From the NCBI GenBank assembly GCA_905209435.1, contig CAJLTE010000070.1:1-17834 (forward strand): DNA of 17,834 nt. Direction: 5' to 3'. The notes beneath the pieces are model-generated. The model was not told the DNA's origin. It worked only from the letters and a program-made list of their open reading frames with translations, and did no database searches. Shown in pieces: positions 10,301 to 15,236 of this stretch. Positions within the stretch are counted from its first letter, which is position 1, and every line of letters begins with the position of its first letter. The position numbers and the translations under genes are program-made. The DNA comes from an uncultured Blautia sp. (GTDB lineage: Bacteria; Bacillota_A; Clostridia; Lachnospirales; Lachnospiraceae).

Positions 10301-10350
10301 GTAGCAAGCATAACTGCCGTGACCTTTTTTGCCAGTTTCTTCTTCCTCAT
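1342..10350 (-). CDS. Giant secreted BspA-type leucine-rich repeat surface protein
   Basis: From the ATG at 10350 this encodes about 3,002 residues. In order: a signal peptide (1-28; MRKKKLAKK, hydrophobic core, cleavage after AYA); an acidic Ser/Glu/Asp linker (29-95); LRR blocks at about 96-602, 708-1217 and 1320-1875; carboxypeptidase-regulatory/Cna_B-like domains at about 611-695 and 1224-1308 between the blocks; Ig-like or cohesin-like regions (1888-2100); a helix-rich unknown module (2197-2507); a third regulatory-like domain (2508-2594); an SbsA-type Ig-like domain (about 2598-2700); another beta domain (to about 2795); a His/Cys motif with CSVCG (about 2801-2835); and two Big_2-like domains to the end. 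BspA-type LRR proteins are known as adhesins binding host proteins or other bacteria, and an exported adhesive role is inferred. No LPXTG or terminal membrane anchor is visible. The frame is also open from a TTG at 10404 and an ATG at 10398, but only 10350 has a ribosome binding site and a compact signal peptide. Confidence 0.88.
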   Translation of the reverse strand: MRKKKLAKKVTAVMLATIMSLQSTAAYATEYGEIFSSGEESEEVESFDSGSVSEDSSQEDAFSAGEETEWEDGTKNDSTEDDNVEDTVQKAAVSAGDFTYEELNGSYIGITSYTGEETEVVIPSEIDGFIVQKISDRAFADSSVKKVQIPDTVTVIGNDAFRNSSIESINIPNRVTAVGNAAFMECTSMTTVTFGNSLKSLGEYVFYGCTGLTELQLPDSLKSYGYRTFANCSNLEKINYPVSLVSGADNAFQNDTKLTKITVPEGVSMLASGAFQNASCLKKLILPAGLIKIGNAALQGCTGLKEISIPDSVTEIGEYAFYGCTGIRELELPDGLNSYGYRAFANCSNLEKINYPVSLTSGADNAFQADIKLTEISVPEGVETLAPGAFQNAGYLRKITLPAGLVKIGNEALQNCRNLREISIPDSTTEIGEYAFSGCSALKEAAFPQMLTTIGYRAFWGCTALEKISYPVGIVNAGSEIFANCNSLVRVEIPEGVISVPDRMFENAGYLEEIMLPSTLQTIGSFAFGGCRSLDRITLPSSVISVGYRAFRNCENLKKIWIGSKTVSINESFYNCDKNSLVIYGEKSSYVEEWAKNNGFSFMAGAIDQDDAELQGCVKDEEGRGIDNVLVMIYDKAGQRTEGKVYTDADGRWKYVKAVPEKSYRIYFQHELYRFENYYVECTVENSSQTVDMTGTRIYENEEADGAENFTYDVIDGNDIRITAYKGNGNKVVIPAEIDGYTVKELGNSVFENNQSLKEIVLPSSIEKLGTAVFRNCKMLATVRLNAALKELGNASFQECTSLERIDLPIQLNRIGEYAFYGCTGLTVIQLPDRVTSYEYRAFANCSNLKKINYPISLVSGASGAFQNDVKLAEITVPESVKTLASGAFQDASYLKKIVLPAGLKKIGNAALQGCSGLTEIDIPDSVTEIGEYAFQGCKNVKNLILPDGLRRYGYRAFSDCELLESINYPLKLEEGAVNAFQNDRKLSEIIIPDGVETIAPHAFNGASCLQNVQLPDSVKQIKNAAFQNCSDLREILIPDGVVSLEEYAFYGCCTLKEVQLPDSVTSMGYRTFSNCTALRKVHYPAGLTQSGSRCFENCTSLKSMEVPEGVVVLPDHIFDSAAYLTDISLPSTLTTIGQFAFTGCSALERIVLPDSVTSVKYRAFENCTSLAKIWIGRNVEEISEGFRNCDKNKLTIYGEADTYAQQWAEKNGFSFMAQRLDSEDAMIWGKVTDQTGKGIEKVFVSIYDKDGRKTETQTYTDSDGRWSYNRAVKDRNYRIYFWHEEYQFQFSYIDSTADGAAVDITGTKICEKGQENPQEDFEYSKINGNDIRITKFKGTGNKVVIPAQIEGYAVKELGNSVFANNRELKEIILPSELTTIGAAAFKNCTVLTTVRMGADTEYIGNEAFRGCTSMKEIQLPIQMKGIGEYAFYECIGLTELHLPDSLNYYNYRAFAKCVNLKKINYPLSLNNGADNAFEEDRNLTEITVPEGVETLAPHAFHSASYLQKVALPDSLQAIGNAAFEGCSGISQIQISEHVTSVGEYAFYGCTGIKELILPDGLESYGYRAFAGCDALEKINYPKSLTSGADNAFQGDKNLTEIIVPEGVETLAPHVFHSASCLQNIKLPDSLKTIGNAAFEGCSGITQINIPDQVASVGEYAFAGCTGLKEMILPDSVENIGYRAFADCTELTSCSYPMNLKMAGSDIWSNNRKLKKIVIPEGVTKIPDRTFQNASYLRYVILPATLKTIGTAAFEGCKGLPEIELNSGLTQIGEYSFADCDGLITVKIPETVRQIGYRAFRQCRNLVYVSVLGNGLTELKNQAFDNDTSLNRIDIPESTVEIEDDVFDGCSNVVIYCKSTAYAAEYAIKHDIPVYITDAENKDGKVLNTEKSYYTTNAAGSSGYIDLIAVYELKEGVKEKVSGMQLQFVIPSDMTLLEQTIMVGGKRCTDYTFGNSILSVPVKDVSQTVRFSLNPSKSRNLFTLAKLSYTYEDQKGTDFIDCIDSDLPVMTLEAPSEINKAEFEVFGTAPGSSKLNFYIDGESCGTVFSSKAGKYSKILKVSNPKDDTSYKIKVTAETESGTIEQTANVVYSEKSPILEELKLYYWGHDSSMNYYNRVFDLTDKTQLQNTITFNPNYEYTFTVKMSNREKINNLYVTSTRNGTVKYLKAEWNNTKGCYVTSGKFDGSNSSYVPGTIGVKYNLTYDEIQNMKDEDAGHKIINDYKRQHDFSDEKLEVLDSDENSLSCVATLKDGNQIIYEYNDFSAQELYEYLVKNGYVQNQGRSLETDEFSADRDEENFAAGASGGFDITDLLKNLSKEYVVNGAEYYILHTEDNYADYITVQYDDMTDTFKTWVFKSSIKTVAEDDLTYYLFSEFGDMTPTESASSIIDFAYDAGKATYKYMGKMWELDMQIRPGMSEAQKQAVQDAKDLATTILLMRYFGAFFDVAAGAEMSTGNVGAWAACWALSKSLGYVADLLEEKGWAGARDSLIETFITTPLSWIIDPSGYVYEAVTDNRLSDVTATVYYKDKNGKTVLWNAKEYDQNNPVMTDMDGTYSWDVPEGTWQVKYEKEGYETAYSDWMEVPPPQTEVHISMRSIQKPEVFWTETKKDHVTIRFTKYMTPDTVNAVALKDVQGRNISYTLEYDTSQTSLDGTVYADTYTFRFKDKTLKTGETCSINIPGTVVSYSQIAVKPVKYQVRNTGDITLSVPENIQTACGGIAQFDLKLNREAGSETDNLTPEIQSSFEEFLQIVRVQKTGTGTWKIAVKGIMQGEATVIVKIPGTSLRKDIRVTIQDTGEVHQHSYGQYKTIRQPTVFKTGEKVKTCSVCGYEKKVSIVKLKPVLKVNVSSITLKTRQQTSGLKVTVAKGDKVTSWKSANTKIVKVSGSGKLTAQNKTGTTTVTVKLKSGLSKKIIVKVQSSTVKTTRISGLPKTITLKKGKTTILKPVLAPFTAGEKITYMSSDKKKVSVSTRGVVKGLKSGKVRVTVKSGKQKLVIIVIVK
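5038..6072 (-). repeat. Tandem 345-bp super-repeat array, block 3 (3 copies plus a partial fourth)
   Basis: A units read IGEYAFYEC, VGEYAFYGC and VGEYAFAGC, and B units INYPLSL, INYPKSL and CSYPMNL. A fourth A unit (IGEYSFADC) and a GYRAF unit follow in register, then atypical LRRs and a cap that differs from those of blocks 1 and 2. D units here read APHAFHSAS and APHVFHSAS, a variant also seen once in block 2 (APHAFNGAS). Confidence 0.85.
6874..7908 (-). repeat. Tandem 345-bp super-repeat array, block 2 (3 copies)
   Basis: The same A-B-C-D-E order as block 1. A units read IGEYAFYGC, IGEYAFQGC and LEEYAFYGC. B units carry INYPISL, INYPLKL and VHYPAGL, again 115 residues apart. The third copy again has the diverged C and D units (SGSRCFENC, LPDHIFDSA), matching the third copy of block 1. 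This shows that the whole block, not only its units, was duplicated. Confidence 0.85.
8716..9750 (-). repeat. Tandem 345-bp super-repeat array, block 1 (3 copies)
   Basis: Three copies of a 115-residue unit, each five 23-residue LRRs in fixed order. A units carry GEY(V/A)F(Y/S)GC; B units GYR(T/A)F with INYPVSL, INYPVSL and ISYPVGI; C units (G)ADNAFQ with VPEGV; D units GAFQNA with LPAGL; E units IGN(A/E)AL with SIPDS. The third copy is the most diverged, with its C and D units reading AGSEIFANC and VPDRMFENAG. The B-unit Tyr-Pro motifs are spaced exactly 115 residues apart. Confidence 0.85.
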
Positions 10351-10362
10351 ACTTTTTCTTTT

Positions 10363-10370
10363 TCCTTTCT
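10363..10370 (-). promoter_or_regulatory. Ribosome binding site that sets the start of the giant LRR gene
   Basis: The minus strand reads AGAAAGGA, ending 12 bases before the ATG at 10350. The spacing is somewhat long. No comparable site precedes the in-frame TTG at 10404 or ATG at 10398, so 10350 is preferred. Confidence 0.55.
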
Positions 10371-10404
10371 GGGCATTTCCAACTCTGGTTACTTTCATAA
10401 ACAA

Positions 10405-10410
10405 ATTATA
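10405..10410 (-). promoter_or_regulatory. Candidate -10 element in the short gap between the giant genes
   Basis: A perfect TATAAT on the minus strand lies between the stop of the upstream gene (10428) and the ATG at 10350. A convincing -35 hexamer is missing, so this may be a weak internal promoter or chance in an AT-rich spacer. If used, transcription would begin near 10398, which would exclude both earlier start codons and fit the start at 10350 with a leader of roughly 47 bases. Confidence 0.35.
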
Positions 10411-10427
10411 TAAACAATATTTATTTT

Positions 10428-13400
10428 CTATTTAACAGTTACTTTGACAGTTCTTACTTTACTTCCAGACTGTACTCTGATGCTGGTTGTTCCCTTTGCT
10501 TTTCCGTAAATTACACCTTTGCTGTTAACAGTAGCCACCTTTGTGTTCAGAGATTTATAGGTTACCTTTTCACCGGAATTGTCAGGTTTCACAGCAACCT
10601 TAAGGCTCACTTTTTTCCCCTTCTTCAAAACTATCGAAGTTGGTTTAACTGTTAATGAAGTGGTTTTTATTATTTTTTTCTTTATCTGAACTTTTACAGA
10701 TAACCGTTTTCCACTGGCAAGAATTGCGGTGACTGTTGTATTTCCATTTTTTATCCCCTTGATCAGACCTTTGCTTGTGACCGTTGCAATTTTTTTATTT
10801 CCGGATACCCATACTCTGACATAGTCTCCTGTCGCCATTCCTGTGACTTTGACTGTCTTACTCTGTTTCTCATATAGAGTAACTGTGGTTGCGGATAATT
10901 TACCGGTTGCTTTTAATTTCGCTATTGTCGCAGTCTGCCCGGTCTTATTACATACCGTACATTTCTGCACTTTTAAACCGGTCTTTAAAGCCGTTGGTTT
11001 TCTGGATACCTTCCAGGTGTAACTGTGGTCTGTTAACGGAATTACTTCCTCTTTTGTCTCAGTACAGCCTGTACAGATATAATATATCTTACCTTTTGTT
11101 GTACAGGTTGCTTTCTCTGTCCTTTTTACCTCCCACTTATGTTTGTGAACTTCTTTTACACTGACTATGCGTGCTACAGAAGAAAATGATCTCTCTGTGG
11201 CATTTTTTACAAGTGATATTGTTTTTGAATAACTGTCTGCTTGCATAGTTGCTGTCTTTCCATCAGAATGCAGCGTACCGGATGCACCTTTTGTTACTTT
11301 ATAGGTTCCTTCCGGCAGCCCTGTCACTGTAAGAACTCCGTCCTCGTAAACAGCACTTATCTCTCCTGCAATAGTCGGACGTGTAGGGATCAGCAGTTTT
11401 TTGATATTTCCTGCAAGTTCTGACTCTTCTGTGTGTTCTCTTACCCACAGATGGGCGCTGGCTTCTTTCGGAATCAGCTTTATATAGTCACCGTTTCCTC
11501 TTTTCCAGGCAATTCCGTCAAAACTGTACTCCAGATTCTGACCTATTTTTTCGTTAGTACTTTCAGTCTCATAATTAATGGATACCTGTGGCGCTTCTTT
11601 TGCCTGTACAACACTGTAGGATTCTCCAAACAGAATATCACGATATGAATACATCACTTCTTCCAAATGAGCATAATACTCTCCCAGTGATGCGTATGTC
11701 GTACCCTTTTCTCTGTTAATCAGATCCAGAACTTCGCTTTCTTTCCCTTCCTTCTTTACAATATCAATATATGCCCTTTCTCCTTCCAGACGCATTTTGA
11801 TAAGATATTTCAGTGCTTTCATAAACTGGTCCGGATCACCATCGGCAGCTCCGTTTTTGACAAGGCAGTCTTTCAGAGAATAGGTTAGCGAAGCCGCAAT
11901 TCTCAGTTTCTGAAGACTGTCTACTTTATCATCCCACTCAAACAGATCATCTCCAATGTTGAATGCTGTTTTCATTATTGAAATCGTAGGTACAATATTT
12001 CCGCCTCCAAAATAAGTCTGATCTATCAGCCCCAGCGTTTTGTCTATAACTGCCTTACCTTCTGATTTTGCGAATATCTCCGCAAAATCTTTGGCAAATT
12101 TCTGCGATCTGGACGCATAGCCTTTTCTGATGGATTCTTTAATTTCACTTAACTCGGCATAACATGCCTCATTTATATAATCTGCAGTCATCAGGCAATC
12201 TATGCAGGCCTCTGCTTCCTCCTGATTTGCACAGATTGTTACCATATCATTGATAAATTCTGCGGATGAATTCCAGGCGTCTATTCCCTGTGAAACAGGG
12301 CCCAAAATATCGCCCGCTACTTCTTTGCAGGATGTTTTTACCGCTTCTCCCAGAATTTCTGTTGCCAGATTGTCTTCGATCATATTTTGTACCAGATAGA
12401 TTGTACCTGCACTGACAGACGATTTCATCAGAGTAAGCATTCTGGCCTGGAATGTGTCATTACCGCCTTCCTGAAGCGCAGTTGCCAACGCTTTCACAGT
12501 GGTTGCATTTGACGCAAAACCTGACAGTTCTTCTGCCGCACTTGGATCCTCTTCTTTTATAGTTCCACTCATCGTGCTTATCATATTTTTTGTTATGTCC
12601 AGATATTTCTTTTCAATTTTTTTGTTTACTCCTTTTTGGAAAGATTCATCTGACAGCATTCTGGCTACATATTTTCTGGTAATTTCCTTCATGTCATTAT
12701 TGTTTAAAAGGCTAAAATCCAGATTCAGCACACAGTCCGTAGAACGATATGTTGCCTCTCCAAATTGCTTCAGTTTGTCACCATCGTCTTTTAAAGCCTG
12801 TATATAGTAATAGAAATTTTCGTTATTACTGTCCTTTATAAACTGGTACAGCTCCTGTTTATCCTTATTCAACCGCAAAATATCTTCTCTCTTTTGTTCG
12901 GAATCGGAACTGTCATAGAGATCTGCTTCCATTTTCTCCAGAATAACTTCCATATCCATCTGCTCCTGGCATACCTTAACCATCCAGCCCAGGTATGCTG
13001 TGGCATCATAATATATGGAACTGTAGCAGACATAATATTTTGTAAAGGTCTGGCCTGCTTTCAGTGTGGTAACTTCTGTATCCGGAGATGTGTAGCTGAT
13101 CCTGCCATTTCCGGACAGAGATGTTTTTAAAATCTTCACCTCTCTTTCTGTATTCAGAAAATCGTCTTTTTTCCCATCCTGTACATCCCCGACATTCTGA
13201 TAGCTTCTCAGTATATTGTCAATCACATCAAAGCCCGTAATATGAATGTCCATAGGACTGTTGTTTTCCATGGAAACATTAAAGTATAATGCATTTCCTT
13301 TGATCGTGGCGTTGGATTTAAAGCGTATCTTTACATTTTCCGGTCCATACACATGGAGTGGTTCTTCCGTTTCAAATGATGCGGAGATATTTTCGTTAAA

Positions 13401-15236
13401 AGGAAGCAGCGTACCTCTGTACTCCGCACTGAGATTATAATCGCCCTTTTTATCTCCTCTCAGTACCCATGTGACATTTTTTTGTTCCTGTCCTTTCAGG
13501 GTTCTGAAGCTTCCATTATCGCAGCTCATTAATGTCAGACCATCAGGAACATTTAATTCTACACGGTTATCTGCCAGCGTAAATTCTCCATCTGCCTGAT
13601 TCAGGATATAAAGCCGCACTTCAAAAAATTCTTTCAGAATCGATGCACACACCGGAACATCAATGATAGCTACAATGTGCGATTTGGAATGGGAACCCGA
13701 AGTATCCTCATTGGAATACGGAACGGAAATAAGCCGTAATTCTCTTTGTTCTCCGGTTTTGCTCCATACCCGTTTCTTCACACCTTTTACGATTTCATTT
13801 CCATTCATGTACCCAGTCATATAAACGGGCTCATCCCAGTATGACATCTTCACAGTAAATTTTGACACATACTGGTTCGCCGGATCTTTTGTATCAATTC
13901 CTGCAGCTTTAATCTCTTCCAGAGTCATACGGTTGATCTCAAATTTTCCGGTAACCAGCGGCTGCGCGGTCATGGTGATTTCAAATACTGTTGTTTCACC
14001 CGCACGGATTACCGCACCTTTTTTCACCGGAAGATAACCATCTCCGTAGCTTCCCACATAATAAGTTCCTGCTGTTGCCTGGAATATTGCATATCCGTCC
14101 GCATCTGTATATTTTTTATTATCCACAGATTTATCCATGTCGAAGTATACAGCCATTCCGGAAAGCGGATTGCCTGTGCTGTCCTTCAGACGAACTTTCA
14201 GCTGTCCGATCAACATCGGGTCATCAACACAGATATTCCTGTTGACGGATGATGTTTTTCCTGAAATATCAGTTACTGTAACTGTTGCTGTATAGTTTCC
14301 TTTTTCCGCATAGCGATGTTTCATCACTGCCTGAGTTATTGTTTGGGATATACCATCTCCGAAATCAAACGTATAAGACTGAATCTCCTCGTCCGCAGAT
14401 GAACCGCTGGCATCAAAAAGATATTCTGTGTCTTTTTCCATATAGCTTTCGCACTCAAGGTCTGCTGTGACTCTGGATTTGTTTGGCAACCATATTTCCT
14501 TACTTTCTATGGATGCTTTATTTCCGGCAATATCTTCTGCCTCGATTTTGTATACATAGGTAATACCATTTTCCGCCTGTATATCTTCGTAAGTATAAGT
14601 TTCTTCGCCGCTATTTTCTGTTTCATCTACGAATACATAACTGGATCCTGTTTTTCGGTAAACTGTATATTTTCCCTCTTTTTCTCCTTTCCAGGAAACA
14701 ATAATGCGGTCTTCCTTTGCTGCGACTTTTACATCACTGAGCTGTGGTGGAACCGTATCTACGGTGCAGGTAAATTCTCCCTCACTGGTTTCATTTCCTG
14801 CCGTATCAGTGATCATTACAGAAAAATGTATCTGATCTCCATTATTCCATTTTTCAACAGGCAATGTTTTTCCGATCAGCTTGTCTGAGCAGTTCAGTTT
14901 ATCTTCCTCCAGAAGCAGCTGTTTACCATCAGAATCATTTACTCTGTAATAAACCTTTACATTATCAAGTTTATAATTGTCGCTGACCAGGATCCGGAAT
15001 ATTTTGTTTCCTGTTCCAAGAATATCTCCATCCTGCAGAACACTGCTTTCCAACACAGGAGGTGTTCTGTCGGCGGTGATCTTTGCCCTGACTGCATCTG
15101 TTCTGCCGCTTACATTTCCTGCCAGATCCTTTGCTGCCAGCTGATACCAGACTTCTTCATTTTCAGGATCCGGTGAATCCCAATAGTTTAAATATGTATA
15201 ATCAGAAGCAACTTCTTCATAATTTTCCCCCGTCAA
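10428..15236 (-). CDS. C-terminal part of a giant multidomain surface protein (after a frameshift)
   Basis: This 1,602-codon frame has no start of its own: it opens at a TTG without a ribosome binding site and begins in the middle of an Fn3 domain. In order: the rest of that Fn3 (1-50); an Ig-like domain (about 55-160); Fn3 (162-250); a PKD domain (about 255-338, with DASGSS, FDFGDG and TVTVTD); a carboxypeptidase-regulatory-like domain (343-422, with YTDADGYAIF); beta-rich regions to about 745; a helix-rich region of no recognised family (about 745-1215); an Ig-like stretch; two His/Cys motifs (HKHKW, CTGC; DHSY, CTVC; about 1363-1432); and two Big_2-like domains (about 1440-1602). The protein ends in VTVK with no LPXTG motif or terminal hydrophobic anchor. 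Its end design mirrors the downstream LRR protein, only 77 bases away, suggesting a related cell-surface role and joint expression. Confidence 0.8.
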   Translation of the reverse strand: MTGENYEEVASDYTYLNYWDSPDPENEEVWYQLAAKDLAGNVSGRTDAVRAKITADRTPPVLESSVLQDGDILGTGNKIFRILVSDNYKLDNVKVYYRVNDSDGKQLLLEEDKLNCSDKLIGKTLPVEKWNNGDQIHFSVMITDTAGNETSEGEFTCTVDTVPPQLSDVKVAAKEDRIIVSWKGEKEGKYTVYRKTGSSYVFVDETENSGEETYTYEDIQAENGITYVYKIEAEDIAGNKASIESKEIWLPNKSRVTADLECESYMEKDTEYLFDASGSSADEEIQSYTFDFGDGISQTITQAVMKHRYAEKGNYTATVTVTDISGKTSSVNRNICVDDPMLIGQLKVRLKDSTGNPLSGMAVYFDMDKSVDNKKYTDADGYAIFQATAGTYYVGSYGDGYLPVKKGAVIRAGETTVFEITMTAQPLVTGKFEINRMTLEEIKAAGIDTKDPANQYVSKFTVKMSYWDEPVYMTGYMNGNEIVKGVKKRVWSKTGEQRELRLISVPYSNEDTSGSHSKSHIVAIIDVPVCASILKEFFEVRLYILNQADGEFTLADNRVELNVPDGLTLMSCDNGSFRTLKGQEQKNVTWVLRGDKKGDYNLSAEYRGTLLPFNENISASFETEEPLHVYGPENVKIRFKSNATIKGNALYFNVSMENNSPMDIHITGFDVIDNILRSYQNVGDVQDGKKDDFLNTEREVKILKTSLSGNGRISYTSPDTEVTTLKAGQTFTKYYVCYSSIYYDATAYLGWMVKVCQEQMDMEVILEKMEADLYDSSDSEQKREDILRLNKDKQELYQFIKDSNNENFYYYIQALKDDGDKLKQFGEATYRSTDCVLNLDFSLLNNNDMKEITRKYVARMLSDESFQKGVNKKIEKKYLDITKNMISTMSGTIKEEDPSAAEELSGFASNATTVKALATALQEGGNDTFQARMLTLMKSSVSAGTIYLVQNMIEDNLATEILGEAVKTSCKEVAGDILGPVSQGIDAWNSSAEFINDMVTICANQEEAEACIDCLMTADYINEACYAELSEIKESIRKGYASRSQKFAKDFAEIFAKSEGKAVIDKTLGLIDQTYFGGGNIVPTISIMKTAFNIGDDLFEWDDKVDSLQKLRIAASLTYSLKDCLVKNGAADGDPDQFMKALKYLIKMRLEGERAYIDIVKKEGKESEVLDLINREKGTTYASLGEYYAHLEEVMYSYRDILFGESYSVVQAKEAPQVSINYETESTNEKIGQNLEYSFDGIAWKRGNGDYIKLIPKEASAHLWVREHTEESELAGNIKKLLIPTRPTIAGEISAVYEDGVLTVTGLPEGTYKVTKGASGTLHSDGKTATMQADSYSKTISLVKNATERSFSSVARIVSVKEVHKHKWEVKRTEKATCTTKGKIYYICTGCTETKEEVIPLTDHSYTWKVSRKPTALKTGLKVQKCTVCNKTGQTATIAKLKATGKLSATTVTLYEKQSKTVKVTGMATGDYVRVWVSGNKKIATVTSKGLIKGIKNGNTTVTAILASGKRLSVKVQIKKKIIKTTSLTVKPTSIVLKKGKKVSLKVAVKPDNSGEKVTYKSLNTKVATVNSKGVIYGKAKGTTSIRVQSGSKVRTVKVTVK
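15217..15236 (-). other. Frameshift junction inside an Fn3 domain
   Basis: The upstream frame runs Ser-Phe-Asp-Gly-Gly-Lys-Leu and stops at TGA (15219-15217). The downstream frame is one base ahead. The minus strand has five G followed by four A here (G run 15231-15227). Removing one G reads through as FDGENYEEV and restores a continuous Fn3 domain, from GYFIYRSF to AAKDLAGN. It is either a real single-base insertion, a length-variable G tract, or a sequencing error. Confidence 0.85.

Noticed and set aside
10396..10404. TTG at 10404 or ATG at 10398 as start of the LRR protein
   Set aside because: Neither has a ribosome binding site, both overlap the likely transcription start, and they add 16-18 residues ahead of an already complete signal peptide.
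15217..15236. Programmed +1 frameshift like that of prfB
   Set aside because: A G-rich tract does precede TTA-TGA, but re-pairing from TTA to TAT would leave two mismatches, and such a site in a middle Fn3 domain has no known use. One extra G explains it more simply.
15217..15236. Two separate genes meeting here
   Set aside because: Each frame carries one half of the same Fn3 domain, and the downstream frame has no ATG or ribosome binding site near its beginning.
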